A stretch of 64,000 nt of DNA from Gammaproteobacteria bacterium UBA7803 (GCA_002480525.1 DLCH01000058.1:30685-94684), one strand, 5' to 3'. Shown: positions 1-11,708, counted from the stretch's first letter. Notes: a model not told the origin generated them from the letters alone. Numbers and translations: made by a program.

Positions 1-2
1 AG

Positions 3-845
3 CAGCCGGTGCTGGCGGACCGCCGGCTGGCCATCGAGCCGGCGCTGCCGCCGGAGTGCGGACGCGAAGCGGTCCAGCTTCCCGAGCACACCGGGTCGGC
101 GCTGCTGGAGCGCTGGGAGACGCACTGCGACCTCACCCGGGGCACCCTGCGCATCGACGGCCTGGCGGCCACCCTGACCGACGCGCTGGTGCGCATCAGC
201 TATCTGAACGGCGACGTCCGCAGCCAGATCCTCAAGCCCGCCGACCCCAGCCTGGACCTGGCCGCGGATACCCCCGCCATCGGCGGCTACTTTCTGCTCG
301 GCATCGAGCACCTGCTGCTCGGCATCGACCACATCCTGTTCGTGGTCGGCCTGGTGCTGTTCATCCGCAGCCCGTGGACGCTGGTGAAGACCGTCACCGC
401 CTTCACCGTCGCCCACAGCGTCACCCTGGCGCTGTCCGTGCTCGGCCTGGTGGTGCTGTCGCCGGGACCGGTGGAGGCCGTGATCGCCCTGTCGATCCTG
501 TTCCTCGCCCGGGAGCTGATGGTGCCCGAGGCGCGGCGGTCGCGGCTCACCGTGGCGGCGCCCTGGATCATGGCCTTCGCCTTCGGCCTGCTGCACGGAT
601 TCGGCTTCGCCGGCGCCCTGGCGGACATCGGCCTGCCCCGGGACCAGCTCGCGGTGTCCCTGCTGATGTTCAACCTCGGCATCGAGGCCGGTCAGCTCGC
701 CGTCATCGCCGCGCTGCTGGCGGCCGGCTGGGCCGCCCACCGGGCCGCCGCCGCCCTGCTGCCGGTGGCCGAGCGTGGCTTCGCCGTGGCCATGGGCTGC
801 GTCGCCGGCTTCTGGACCATCGACCGGGTGCTCGTGCTGTTCTGA
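3..845 (+). CDS. HupE/UreJ-type membrane protein, 5' partial
   Basis: The frame is open from the left edge, so the true start probably lies outside; the first possible start inside is a GTG at 9. The first ~90 visible residues are soluble. From about residue 93 the protein is a run of hydrophobic helices with the motifs GIEHLLLGIDHILF, AHSVTLALS, LLHGFGFAGAL and FNLGIEAGQ, typical of the second HupE/UreJ family. Family members are inner-membrane proteins, some linked to nickel or cobalt uptake; the membrane histidines fit metal handling, but the substrate is not shown here. The next gene starts 75 bases downstream on the same strand. Confidence 0.8.
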   Translation, partial: QPVLADRRLAIEPALPPECGREAVQLPEHTGSALLERWETHCDLTRGTLRIDGLAATLTDALVRISYLNGDVRSQILKPADPSLDLAADTPAIGGYFLLGIEHLLLGIDHILFVVGLVLFIRSPWTLVKTVTAFTVAHSVTLALSVLGLVVLSPGPVEAVIALSILFLARELMVPEARRSRLTVAAPWIMAFAFGLLHGFGFAGALADIGLPRDQLAVSLLMFNLGIEAGQLAVIAALLAAGWAAHRAAAALLPVAERGFAVAMGCVAGFWTIDRVLVLF

Positions 846-920
846 GGCCGGGGCCGCCTTGAGAGGCTTCGACCCATGACGTATAACACCGGACTCCACC
901 GGGGAGAGGAGAGCCCGAGC

Positions 921-2162
<1,242 letters not shown>

Positions 2163-2169
2163 GGCTGAC

Positions 2170-3291
2170 GTGACCGCCCGGCCCCCGGCCCCCGTTCGCT
2201 GGCTGCTGACCGCCGGGCTGCTGGCCCTGGCCGCGGCCTGCCAACCCGCGGGGCCGCAGGTGACCGTGCCGGAGCCGGGGTTTCGCCCCGAGCGCCTGTC
2301 CGACTGGGGGCTGATCCTGCGCAGCGGCGACCGGCTCGTCCTGGGCGACGGCGTGGAGCCCTATGCGGTGAAGACGCCGCTGTTTACGGACTACGCGCTG
2401 AAGCTGCGCACCTACTACCTGCCGCCGGGCGGCGCCATCGGCTATCGCGAGCGCAGCAGCCTCGACTTCCCCGTCGGCAGCGTGGTCACCAAGACCTTCT
2501 TCTATCCGGAGCGGGACGGCGTGGCCGTCGCAGCCCAGGACTGGGACGGCGACGTGGCCGGCCTCGACCTGTCGCGCCACCGGCTGATCGAAACCCGGCT
2601 GCTGGTGAAGCGGGACGATGGCTGGGAGGCCCTGCCCTACGTCTGGGATGGGGAGGACGCGTATCTGCGTCTCACCGGCGCGGTCCAGCCCATGCAGGTT
2701 GCCCTTCCGGACGGGGAACGCACCGGACTGCCCTACGTGGTTCCCGCCCGCAGCGAGTGCGCGGGCTGCCACGCCACCAATCACACCGACGGCCGCCTGG
2801 AGCTGATCGGCGTCAAGGCCCGACACCTGAACCGGCCCTACGCCCCGGGCGGGCCCGGCCAGCTCGCCGCCTGGGCGGCGCGCGGCGATCTGCACGGCCT
2901 CCCCGACGCGGCCCGCATTCCCGACGTTCCGGCCTGGAACGATGCCGACGCGCCGCTCGACGCCCGCGCCCGGGCCTACCTCGACGCGAACTGCGGCCAC
3001 TGCCACAACCCGGCCGGCGCCGCGGACACCTCGGGGCTGCTGCTCGACGCCCACACCACGGCGTTCCGCCAGCTCGGCTACTGCAAGCCGCCCATCGCCG
3101 CCGGCCGCGGCACCGGCGGCCGCCCCTACTCCATCGTGCCCGGCGCGCCGGACGACTCCATTCTGGTGTACCGGATGGAGACCACGGATCCGGCCACCCG
3201 GATGCCGGAGACCGGCCGGTCCCTCACCCACCGGGAAGGCGTGGATCTCATCCGCCAGTGGATCGCGACCCTGCCGGGCCGTTGCGTCTGA
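2170..3291 (+). CDS. SO2930-family diheme c-type cytochrome lipoprotein
   Basis: 373 residues from a GTG 7 bases after the beta-helix gene. The N-terminus is a lipoprotein signal (LLALAAAC, acylated Cys at about residue 24). Two c-type heme sites are visible: CAGCH near residue 197 and CGHCH near residue 275, the second in a cytochrome-like segment ending with a methionine-containing ETTDPATRMPE stretch near the C-terminus. This matches the HNE_0200/SO2930 family of periplasmic or outer-membrane diheme proteins, whose electron partners are unknown. Its partner in this operon is the upstream beta-helix lipoprotein. Confidence 0.85.
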   Translation: MTARPPAPVRWLLTAGLLALAAACQPAGPQVTVPEPGFRPERLSDWGLILRSGDRLVLGDGVEPYAVKTPLFTDYALKLRTYYLPPGGAIGYRERSSLDFPVGSVVTKTFFYPERDGVAVAAQDWDGDVAGLDLSRHRLIETRLLVKRDDGWEALPYVWDGEDAYLRLTGAVQPMQVALPDGERTGLPYVVPARSECAGCHATNHTDGRLELIGVKARHLNRPYAPGGPGQLAAWAARGDLHGLPDAARIPDVPAWNDADAPLDARARAYLDANCGHCHNPAGAADTSGLLLDAHTTAFRQLGYCKPPIAAGRGTGGRPYSIVPGAPDDSILVYRMETTDPATRMPETGRSLTHREGVDLIRQWIATLPGRCV

Positions 3292-3309
3292 GGCTGCCGC
3301 GCAGGCCGC

Positions 3310-3720
3310 TCAGCGCCAGTCGTACACGTACCGCCGAACCAGCACGAAGTTGCTCACCGTCGCCACCGCGGAGCCGAGCGCCAGGGCGATGAGCGGACGG
3401 TTCAGCGGCCCCAGCACGAGTACCGTGAACGTGCCGATGTTCAGCGCGGCGCCGAGCACCTGAATGAGCACGTAGCGGGTGAGCCTGGCGCGGCGGATCG
3501 ACGCGCCGAAGGTGTAGCGGGCGTTCAGCAGGAACGTGGTGATGATCGCGCCGGCGAACGCCACCAGGCGGCTGCCGATCAGCCCCCCGCTCTGCTGGCC
3601 GTAGCCGAAGCCGTAGACCAGCGCGGCGAGGATGCCCACGTCCACCGCGAACCCGGCGGCGCCCACCACCAGGAACCGCGCGAGCTGGTGGCGGATTCTC
3701 TGACTCAGCTCCTCCGCCAC
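3310..3720 (-). CDS. GtrA family membrane protein
   Basis: 136 residues, GTG start within a purine-rich context. Four transmembrane helices and the family motifs FLVVGAAGFAVDVG, RLVAFAGAIITTFLLNARYTF and SNFVLVRRYVY identify the GtrA-like family, which is thought to flip or help transfer polyprenyl-linked sugars across the inner membrane. It lies 22 bases downstream of the TPP enzyme on the same strand and is probably cotranscribed with it, although the functions are not obviously linked. It is convergent with the cytochrome gene, 18 bases away. Confidence 0.85.
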   Translation of the reverse strand: MAEELSQRIRHQLARFLVVGAAGFAVDVGILAALVYGFGYGQQSGGLIGSRLVAFAGAIITTFLLNARYTFGASIRRARLTRYVLIQVLGAALNIGTFTVLVLGPLNRPLIALALGSAVATVSNFVLVRRYVYDWR

Positions 3721-3742
3721 CGGCGTCAGCGGCTCGCCGGCA

Positions 3743-5308
3743 TCAGACCACGGCCTCGATCAGATACGGACCGTCCGAGGCGAGCGCGCGGCCCAGCGCC
3801 GCGGCGAAGTCCTCGCAGGTATCGGCCCTGGCCCCGGGCACGCCCTGGGAGGCGGCCAGGGCGACCCAGTCGATGTCGGGCCGGGACAGATCGAACAGGC
3901 TGGCCGCCCGCTCGCCGACCTCGTTGATGCCGAGCCGGCGGTACTCCACGTCGAGAATGCCGTAGCGGCGGTTGCGATAGACCACCGTCACCACCTTGAG
4001 CTGCTCCCGGGCCGCGGTCCACAGGAACTGGTTGGTGTACATGGCGCCGCCATCGCCGAGCAGCGCGAACACCGTGCGATCCGGACAGGCCAGCGCGGCG
4101 CCCACCGCCGCCGGGCCACCCTGGCCGATGGCGCCGCCGGTCAGGTGCAGCCAGGCGTGGCGCACGCTGCGCTGCATCGCCGGCACGGCAGCGCCGCCGC
4201 CGCCGGAGTCCGACGCGACGATGCAGTCGTCCGGCGCCAGCGCCGCGAGAATCTCGCTCACCGACCGGGTCGACAGCGCGCCGCCGGGCAGCTCCGGCCG
4301 GACCGCCGTCACCACGGGACCCTCCGCGCCGGCACCGAGGTCGTCCGCCAGCGCGGCCAGCGCGCCGGCGCCGTCCTCGTGGCGGTGCGCCAGACGCAAC
4401 ACCCGGGTGTCGGCGGGCACCAGATCGCTGGGCTGCTGCTGGTAGGCGAAGAAGCTGACCGGCGCCTGGGCGCCCACCAGCACCAGGGTCGACACGCCGC
4501 TCAGCACTTCGCGGATCTGCTCGGGAAAGTACGGCAGCCGGCCGATGGCGGGCAGGCCGGGTCCGGAATCCACCCGGGCCGGGAATGTGGTGGTCAGCAC
4601 CCGGCAGCCGGTGCGGGCAGCCAGCCGGCCCGCGGCGCGCACGCCGGCTTCCGTCAGCGCGTTGCCGTCCATGAGCAGCAGCGTGCCGGCATCGAGACCG
4701 GCGGCGGCCACCGACGCCACGGCGGCGTCATCGAAGGCGCGGTAGCGCTGGGGCAGCGAGCGGTTCGACGGCGCCGGCCGGCCCGGCCCCCACGCGCAGT
4801 CAGCGGGCACGACCAGGGTGGCGATGCTGCCGGCCGGATCCGGTCGTGGGGTGAGCGCGGCGGCCACGGCATCCCAGGCGTCGTCGCCCAGGCTGTCCGC
4901 CGTGCGGCTGGTCCTGACCCACGAGGACACCGGCCGGGCGATGCCTTCGATGTCCGCCGTCAGGGGCGCGTCGTAGGGCACGTGGTGCACGGCGTGCTCG
5001 CCGATGACGTTGACCAGCGGCGTACCGGCACGCCGGGCGTTGTGCAGGTTGGCGATGCCGTTGCCGAGGCCGGCGCCGAGGTGCAGCAGCGTCATGGCGG
5101 GCGCGCCCCGCATGCGGCCGTAGCCGTCCGCCGCGCCGGTGCACACACCCTCGAACAGGCACAGCACCGGCCGCAGCGCGGGCGTCCCGTCGATGGCTTC
5201 CACCATGTGCATCTCCGAGGTGCCGGGGTTGGCGAGGCACACCTCGACGCCGGCGTCGGTCAGGCTGCGGATCAGGGTGTGCGCACCGTTCGGCGAATTC
5301 TGCTGCAC
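3743..5308 (-). CDS. TPP-dependent acetolactate synthase-like enzyme
   Basis: 521 residues from a GTG at 5308, which has a strong GGAGG Shine-Dalgarno (positions 5316-5320 on the other strand); an upstream TTG at 5338 has none. The N-terminal TPP domain carries the activating glutamate (LFEGVCTGAADGYGR, Glu53). The C-terminal domain has the TPP/Mg signature GDGGAMYTNQ followed by the Asn-containing segment YRNRRYGI. The overall plan is that of acetolactate synthase, benzoylformate decarboxylase and oxalyl-CoA decarboxylase; the substrate cannot be assigned. There is no small regulatory ilvH-like subunit nearby, so a role in branched-chain amino acid synthesis is unlikely. Confidence 0.85.
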   Translation of the reverse strand: MQQNSPNGAHTLIRSLTDAGVEVCLANPGTSEMHMVEAIDGTPALRPVLCLFEGVCTGAADGYGRMRGAPAMTLLHLGAGLGNGIANLHNARRAGTPLVNVIGEHAVHHVPYDAPLTADIEGIARPVSSWVRTSRTADSLGDDAWDAVAAALTPRPDPAGSIATLVVPADCAWGPGRPAPSNRSLPQRYRAFDDAAVASVAAAGLDAGTLLLMDGNALTEAGVRAAGRLAARTGCRVLTTTFPARVDSGPGLPAIGRLPYFPEQIREVLSGVSTLVLVGAQAPVSFFAYQQQPSDLVPADTRVLRLAHRHEDGAGALAALADDLGAGAEGPVVTAVRPELPGGALSTRSVSEILAALAPDDCIVASDSGGGGAAVPAMQRSVRHAWLHLTGGAIGQGGPAAVGAALACPDRTVFALLGDGGAMYTNQFLWTAAREQLKVVTVVYRNRRYGILDVEYRRLGINEVGERAASLFDLSRPDIDWVALAASQGVPGARADTCEDFAAALGRALASDGPYLIEAVV

Positions 5309-5386
5309 CGGTAGTCCTCCCACGAACGAAGCGCGCAAGCTTACGGGGCGGGCTCCGACCCGGCAACCGGAGGCGCCCGGCCGGGG

Positions 5387-5962
5387 TCAATGGTCCTCGC
5401 GTCGATCGCCGCCATTGTCGCCGGCCAGGCCCTGCGCGGCCCGGGCTCCCCGCTTCTTCCGGGACGCCTTCGGTTTGCGGCGCAGCTCCGGAAACCGCTG
5501 CTCCAGGATCGGGCGCAGGCCGTGCTCGAAGGCCAGGTAGCCCAGCCCCAGCAGCACCAGGGCCCAGGCGCCCATCCGGTCGAGCAGCAGGGCGGGCCAG
5601 ACGAAGGCCATGGCCATGTTGGCGAGGGACATGAAGCCCAGCCGGAACAGGTACTCGACGAGCTGATCGGTGACGAAGTCGAGAATGCCGCCGCTGGCGT
5701 CGAATTCCGAGACCACCAGGCGGATCTCCAGCCAGAGGAAGGTGACCACGTAGCCGAGCCCGTAGAGGCCGCCGCCCCGGGCGGCCCAGAGCCGCAGCAG
5801 GCCGTCGCGCATCAGGGTGGACGCGGACCGGGGATCCTCCCAGACCATCCGCGCATGGCGGGCGTGACGCGCCAGGCGGCGCTCCCGGGACTTGCGCCCG
5901 GACCCGCCGCCGCTGGCCGCCGCGTCCGGCGGCGGCTCTGCTGACCTGCCGTCTTCCGGCAT
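5387..5962 (-). CDS. hypothetical membrane protein
   Basis: I do not recognise a family. From the ATG at 5962 it has 191 residues: a low-complexity Pro/Gly/Ser-rich N-terminus, a basic segment (GRKSRERRLARHARHAR), about three hydrophobic helices and a basic Lys/Arg tail. An alternative ATG at 6064 would add 34 residues but overlaps the start codon and presumed promoter of the divergent thioesterase gene, so I prefer the inner start. It is divergent from the thioesterase and 78 bases upstream of the TPP-enzyme start, possibly the first gene of that operon. Confidence 0.55.
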   Translation of the reverse strand: MPEDGRSAEPPPDAAASGGGSGRKSRERRLARHARHARMVWEDPRSASTLMRDGLLRLWAARGGGLYGLGYVVTFLWLEIRLVVSEFDASGGILDFVTDQLVEYLFRLGFMSLANMAMAFVWPALLLDRMGAWALVLLGLGYLAFEHGLRPILEQRFPELRRKPKASRKKRGARAAQGLAGDNGGDRREDH

Positions 5963-6062
5963 TCGTTCCGGCACCCGAGGTTCCCCGTGCTGGGGCCCGA
6001 AAGCCCGCACCAGCGCCGGATCATCCGTGCGGCCGCCGGCAGGGTCAAGGTAAGATGCCGCC

Positions 6063-6563
6063 ATGAGCAGCGCCCCGTCAGCCGCCGATGCCGTCGTCGT
6101 CTGCCCCGAGCAGCGGGTGGAGGCGGCCTGGATCGACTACAACGGCCACATGAACATGGCCTTCTACAACGTGGCGTTCGACCGGGCGCTGGACCACGTC
6201 TACGACCTGCTCGGCATCGGCGCCGATTACGTGGCAGAGGGTGGCGGCTCCTGCTTCACGGCGGAGGTCCACGTGAACTATCTGCAGGAGCTGCTGCTGG
6301 ACGACCCGATCCGGGTCGAGTTCCAGCTCCTCGACCGCGACGCCAAGCGCCTGCACTTCTTCGAGCACATGTATCACGCCGAGCAGGGCTACCTGGCGGC
6401 CACCTCGGAGCAGCTCGCCATCCACGTCGACATGGCCAGCCGCCGCGCGGCGCCGTTCCCGGCCGACGCCGCGGCCCGCATCGACGCGCTGTTCGAGCGA
6501 CACGCCGCCCTGCCTCGCCCGGAGCTGGCGGGGCGCACCATCGGCATCCGCCGCAAATCCTGA
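6063..6563 (+). CDS. hotdog-fold acyl-CoA thioesterase
   Basis: 166 residues. The 4HBT-type motif WIDYNGHMNMAFYNVAFDRA near residues 24-43 matches the YbgC/FadM class, including thioesterases of carnitine breakdown (betainyl-CoA type). The catalytic acid/Asn-Gly-His-Met-Asn segment is intact. A TAAGAT hexamer at 6051-6056 ends only 6 bases before the ATG, so the mRNA may be nearly leaderless. The substrate is unknown; fumC follows 26 bases downstream on the same strand. Confidence 0.8.
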   Translation: MSSAPSAADAVVVCPEQRVEAAWIDYNGHMNMAFYNVAFDRALDHVYDLLGIGADYVAEGGGSCFTAEVHVNYLQELLLDDPIRVEFQLLDRDAKRLHFFEHMYHAEQGYLAATSEQLAIHVDMASRRAAPFPADAAARIDALFERHAALPRPELAGRTIGIRRKS

Positions 6564-6589
6564 CCCGACGACGACCCGCGGAGGTTCCC

Positions 6590-7996
<1,407 letters not shown>

Positions 7997-8010
7997 CCCC
8001 GGGCCCTCCT

Positions 8011-8078
8011 TGTAGGAGCGATCTCCAGATCGCGATTGCGAGGTCCTCGGAAATCGCGATCTGGAGATCGCTCCTACA
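8011..8078. repeat. REP-like palindrome, copy 1
   Basis: A perfect 27-base inverted repeat (8011-8037 and 8052-8078) with a 14-base spacer. The outer ends read tgtaggagcg / cgctcctaca, as in three other copies in this window, but the inner stem differs (atctccagatcgcgatt). It lies between the convergent fumC and phosphoesterase genes and could also end transcription from both sides. Confidence 0.85.
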
Positions 8079-8089
8079 ACAGCACGGGC

Positions 8090-9745
8090 TCACCGCCCGG
8101 TGATCTCCATGATCCGGTGGCCGTGGTGCTCCCGGCCGAACTCGTCGGTGGCGCGCACCGACACGGTGTAGGTTCCGGGGCCGAGGTCGTCCGGCACGTC
8201 CGCGGACCACAGGTGGGACGACGGCGTCGCCTCCAGCCAGGACTTCTTGGTGTCCGCGTTGCGGGCGAACACCTCGATCATGTACGGGTCCGCCCGGCTC
8301 ACCCGCGTCATCGGCAGGTACGGCCCGTCGTCGATGCGGAACTCCACCGTCGATTTCGGCCCGCCGTCGAACAGATTCACCAGCAGCTCCGCCGCCGGCA
8401 CCGAATCCACCCCGAAGCGGCCGTCGAACAGCTCGCCGGCGCGGAAGTCCCGCAGGCCGTCGGTCCGGATGCCGTGATGGGCCACGTCGAACAGAATCCG
8501 CATCTGGTAGTCCGCGGGGAAGCCCGCGGCCTTGTAGCGGACGGTGGCGTCGGTGCCGTCCACCTCGAGGACGTGGTAGCCGTTCGGCGTGCCGTCACGC
8601 TGGTCGGTGGTGGGGACGCCGCGCGGGTCGAAGGGGCCGCTCCACCAGGAGCCGGACACCGTGGCCAGCACGTGATGATGAAACTCGCCTGGCCCGCGGA
8701 AGCCGTCGTCCGCGCCGAAATAGCGATGCTCGGTGGTGTGGGTGTGGCCCGCCACGGCGTACAGGTTCGGCCGGCCCGACAGCAGCTTGAACAGCTCGCG
8801 CCGGTCCGCCGTGGTCACCCCGGGGGCTTCGCCCATGTAGGTCTCGAGCGGCGCGTGCATCGCCAGGAACACCAGGCGTTCCTCGGGAACGTGCCGCAGC
8901 TCCTGGGCCAGCCAGGCGAGCTGGCGCCGGCCCAGGTTGGCGATGTAGCCGCCGCTGCCGCGCACGTCGCCGGGGTCGGACTCGCCGTGGCCCCGGTACT
9001 CGATGTTGTCCAGCACCACGAACAGCGCCTCGCCGTACTCGAAGGCGTAATAGGGCGGGCCGAAGTAGCGCTTGAAGGTCTCGAGCGAGTAGCGGTCGTC
9101 CTCGGCCTCGAAGTTGAGCTCGTGGTTGCCCGGCACGTTGTACCAGGGGATGCCGATGCGGGCGATGATGGCGTTGTAGCGGGGGAACAGGGACAGGTCG
9201 TCGAACAGCACGTCGCCCATGGTCATGCCGAAGGCGGCGTCGGTGCCGATCAGCTCCGCCACCACGTCGTCGCGGATGTAGTCCACCTCCGCGGCCGTCT
9301 GGGGCTGGGTGTCCGACAGGAGCAGCGCGTCGAAGCGGGTCGGTTCGTCGCGCCGGATCAGCGGGAAGTCGATACGCTCCGGCAGCGGCCCGGTGGGCGC
9401 CACGCCCGGATAGCGCATCCCAGGCGGCGACCCCTGGGGCTGATGAATGTAGTAGAACTGCGGAATCTGGTGCTCGTTCACCGGCGTGGCGAAGCCCCGG
9501 GGCTTGGTGATGAAGATCACCGCCTCGGCGTCGATGTCCAGCCGCCAGGCGCCGTCGGCGTCGGTGGTCACCACGTCGAGGCCGTCGGACACCCTCACCC
9601 CTTCGATGCCCGGCTCGCCGGCGTCCAGCCGGCCGTTGCCGTTGCGGTCCTCGAACACGGTGCCCCGGGCGGTGTCCGCACCGGCCGGCGAAGCGAGGGT
9701 CGTGGCGACGGCCGTCGCCAGCAGCAGGGTCGCGATGTCACGCAT
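8090..9745 (-). CDS. secreted calcineurin-like phosphoesterase
   Basis: 551 residues; the ATG at 9745 has an AAGGAG site, and the frame upstream of it is only fortuitously open. A signal peptide (MRDIATLLLATAVATTLAS) indicates export. Domain order: an N-terminal SdrD-like beta domain (FEDRNGNGRLDAGEPGIEGV), a metallophosphoesterase core with LLSDTQPQ, GDVLFDD, PGNHE and GHTHTTEH, and a C-terminal beta domain. These are the two-metal ligands of the family. Related three-domain proteins are secreted phosphoesterases of mostly unknown substrate. Confidence 0.88.
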   Translation of the reverse strand: MRDIATLLLATAVATTLASPAGADTARGTVFEDRNGNGRLDAGEPGIEGVRVSDGLDVVTTDADGAWRLDIDAEAVIFITKPRGFATPVNEHQIPQFYYIHQPQGSPPGMRYPGVAPTGPLPERIDFPLIRRDEPTRFDALLLSDTQPQTAAEVDYIRDDVVAELIGTDAAFGMTMGDVLFDDLSLFPRYNAIIARIGIPWYNVPGNHELNFEAEDDRYSLETFKRYFGPPYYAFEYGEALFVVLDNIEYRGHGESDPGDVRGSGGYIANLGRRQLAWLAQELRHVPEERLVFLAMHAPLETYMGEAPGVTTADRRELFKLLSGRPNLYAVAGHTHTTEHRYFGADDGFRGPGEFHHHVLATVSGSWWSGPFDPRGVPTTDQRDGTPNGYHVLEVDGTDATVRYKAAGFPADYQMRILFDVAHHGIRTDGLRDFRAGELFDGRFGVDSVPAAELLVNLFDGGPKSTVEFRIDDGPYLPMTRVSRADPYMIEVFARNADTKKSWLEATPSSHLWSADVPDDLGPGTYTVSVRATDEFGREHHGHRIMEITGR

Positions 9746-9822
9746 GGTCTTCGGCTCCTTGGGCGGTGGTTCACTCTCTTGGCATCCGGACATGACGCCC
9801 CGATGACACCCCAGAAACACGA

Positions 9823-9842
9823 ACGGGAGCCGCAGCTCCCGT
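9823..9842 (-). terminator. intrinsic terminator after the acyl-CoA dehydrogenase
   Basis: A perfect 8-bp GC-rich stem (acgggagc / gctcccgt, loop of four) begins 29 bases past the stop of the dehydrogenase gene. On the minus strand it is followed by a moderately U-rich run (ttcgtgttt). It separates that gene from the phosphoesterase downstream. Confidence 0.55.
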
Positions 9843-9870
9843 CGTGGTGTCCGATGTCCGGCGATCCGGC

Positions 9871-11016
9871 TCAGTAGCCTTCCAGATCCCCGTAGCGGTT
9901 GCGGTGGTAGTTCACGTCGCCGAAGGTCTGCTCGGCCACGGCCGCGCGCTTGAGGAAGAAGCCGATGTCGAACTCGTCGGTCATGCCGATGCCGCCGTGC
10001 ATCTGGATGCCTTCCCGGGACACCCGGTTGAAGGTCTCGCCCACCTTCGCCTTCGCGAGGCTCGCCAGCTTGGCGATCTCGGTGGCGTCGCGCGCCTCGT
10101 CCAGCGCCGTGAGCGCCTCCAGCACGCAGGACTTGGACAGCTCGACCTCGCAGAACATGTCCGCGGCCCGATGCTTGAGCGCCTGGAAGGAACCGATCGG
10201 CACGCCGAACTGCTCGCGCTCCTTGAGGTACTGCACGGTGCGCTCGAAGCACTCCTGCAGGCTGCCGAGCATCTCGGCGCACAGGCCGATGCGGGCGATG
10301 TCCAGAGCCGGATCGAGCACGTCGGCACCCTTGTCCACGGCGCCGATGACCGCGTCCTTGCCGACCTTCACGCCCTTGAACTCGATGTTGGCGACGTTGC
10401 GGGAGTCGGCCATCTTGATGCGGTTGACGGTGACGCCGGCGGCGTCCCGGTCTACCAGCAGCAGGGTGATGCCGTCGCGATCGCCGGCCTTGCCGCTGGT
10501 GCGGGCGACGACGATCAGCTTGTCCGCCGAGTTGCCGTCCAGCACGAAGGTCTTGGCGCCGTCGATCTCGAAGCCGTCGCCGGAGGCCTTGGCGGCAGTG
10601 GCGATGCCGTAGGGGTCGTGCCGGTGGCCTTCCTCCAGCGCCAGTGTCAGCAGCAGCTCACCGCCGGCGACCGCGGGCAGCAGCTCGGACTTTTGGGCGT
10701 CGCTGCCGCCCAGGTTGAGAATGGTGCCGCCGACCCAGACCGTGGCGATCAGCGGGCTGGCCGTGAGCGTCCGCCCGGTCTCCTCGGTGACCACGCCGAG
10801 CCCCTTGTAGCCGAACGCCAGGCCGCCGAATTCCTCCGGCCAGGGAATGCCCGACCAGCCGAGCTCGACCATGGACTTCCAGGTGCCGCGGTCGAAGGCG
10901 TCCGGGTTGTCGTCGTCACGCAGCTTGCGGAGCTGGGCGATCGGCGCGCTGGCGGAGCAGAAGTCCTTGGCGCTGTCCTTGAGCATGTTCTGCTCGTCGT
11001 TGAGAATCATGGGCAT
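9871..11016 (-). CDS. acyl-CoA dehydrogenase family protein lacking the usual catalytic Glu motif
   Basis: 381 residues with the standard three-domain acyl-CoA dehydrogenase layout: N-terminal helices (NDEQNMLKDSAKDF), a middle beta domain and a C-terminal helical domain ending with QMHGGIGMTDEFDIGFFLKRA. The usual I-x-E-G-T-x-E-I stretch after the last FAD-binding helix is replaced by a segment such as AEQTFGDVNYHRNRYG. The catalytic base therefore lies elsewhere or on a partner subunit, as in heteromeric ACADs of steroid and side-chain degradation. No second ACAD subunit adjoins it. A hairpin terminator follows. Confidence 0.85.
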   Translation of the reverse strand: MPMILNDEQNMLKDSAKDFCSASAPIAQLRKLRDDDNPDAFDRGTWKSMVELGWSGIPWPEEFGGLAFGYKGLGVVTEETGRTLTASPLIATVWVGGTILNLGGSDAQKSELLPAVAGGELLLTLALEEGHRHDPYGIATAAKASGDGFEIDGAKTFVLDGNSADKLIVVARTSGKAGDRDGITLLLVDRDAAGVTVNRIKMADSRNVANIEFKGVKVGKDAVIGAVDKGADVLDPALDIARIGLCAEMLGSLQECFERTVQYLKEREQFGVPIGSFQALKHRAADMFCEVELSKSCVLEALTALDEARDATEIAKLASLAKAKVGETFNRVSREGIQMHGGIGMTDEFDIGFFLKRAAVAEQTFGDVNYHRNRYGDLEGY

Positions 11017-11103
11017 GGCGTTCCCCCTACAAAGCCAGCCAGCAATGAAAGCAAAAGGCCCTGCGGATGTCGAGACTGGCGAGGCCTCCGCAGGCGATCC
11101 GGA

Positions 11104-11652
11104 TCAAGGGGCCGGCACCTCCCGGGTGTAGAAGCCCTCGAACCACGGCGTCCACGTCCCGGGAGACCGGGCTTCCTCGAAATACTGCCGGACACGCCCG
11201 TCGGGCAGCGCCGTCCAGGTGCCGCGGAACGGCAGGGTACGGCCGTCGTCCGGATAGGTGATGGTGCCCTCCAGGATCATGTCGTCGCCGCTGCGGCCGC
11301 CCCGGATGTCGATCCGGGTACGGGGCGACACCCAGACCTGGCGCCACTGGGCGGCCACGGGGTCGAAGAAATTCATGCTCATGCCGGTGCCGCCGCCGGC
11401 GCCCTGCCAGCGCTCCACCAGCACGCAGCCCTGCTGCTCGAGCCGGATCTCGTTGCGCCCGGCGTGACGGCCGTCCGCCAGCGCCACGCGCCAGGTGCCG
11501 ACCCAGAAATCGAAGGCGCGGTAGCCTTCGCCGGTACAGGCCGCCCCGGCGCCCTCGGCCGCCAGGGCCGGCAGCGACAGGGGTACCGTCAGCAGGCCTG
11601 TCATCAGCAGAATTACCAACCGTTTACACGGGTTACATCGGCGTCCAGGCAT
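11104..11652 (-). CDS. secreted DUF1579-like protein
   Basis: 182 residues from the ATG at 11652, which has a GGAGAAGGGGG site upstream. A signal peptide (LVILLMTGLLTVPLSLPALA) precedes a beta-rich domain beginning with FDFWVGTWRVAL, the opening seen in DUF1579-like lipocalin-type proteins. No enzymatic residues are apparent and the function is unknown. It is divergent from the small CTERM-like protein gene 56 bases away. Confidence 0.65.
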   Translation of the reverse strand: MPGRRCNPCKRLVILLMTGLLTVPLSLPALAAEGAGAACTGEGYRAFDFWVGTWRVALADGRHAGRNEIRLEQQGCVLVERWQGAGGGTGMSMNFFDPVAAQWRQVWVSPRTRIDIRGGRSGDDMILEGTITYPDDGRTLPFRGTWTALPDGRVRQYFEEARSPGTWTPWFEGFYTREVPAP

Positions 11653-11708
11653 CACCACCCCCTTCTCCGTATCCTTGACGACCATTCCGATGCTACCCAG
11701 GCCTGGCA

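Noticed and set aside
5309..5338. TTG start ten codons upstream for the first TPP enzyme
   Set aside because: No ribosome site precedes it; the GTG at 5308 has GGAGG at the right distance and gives the family-typical N-terminus.
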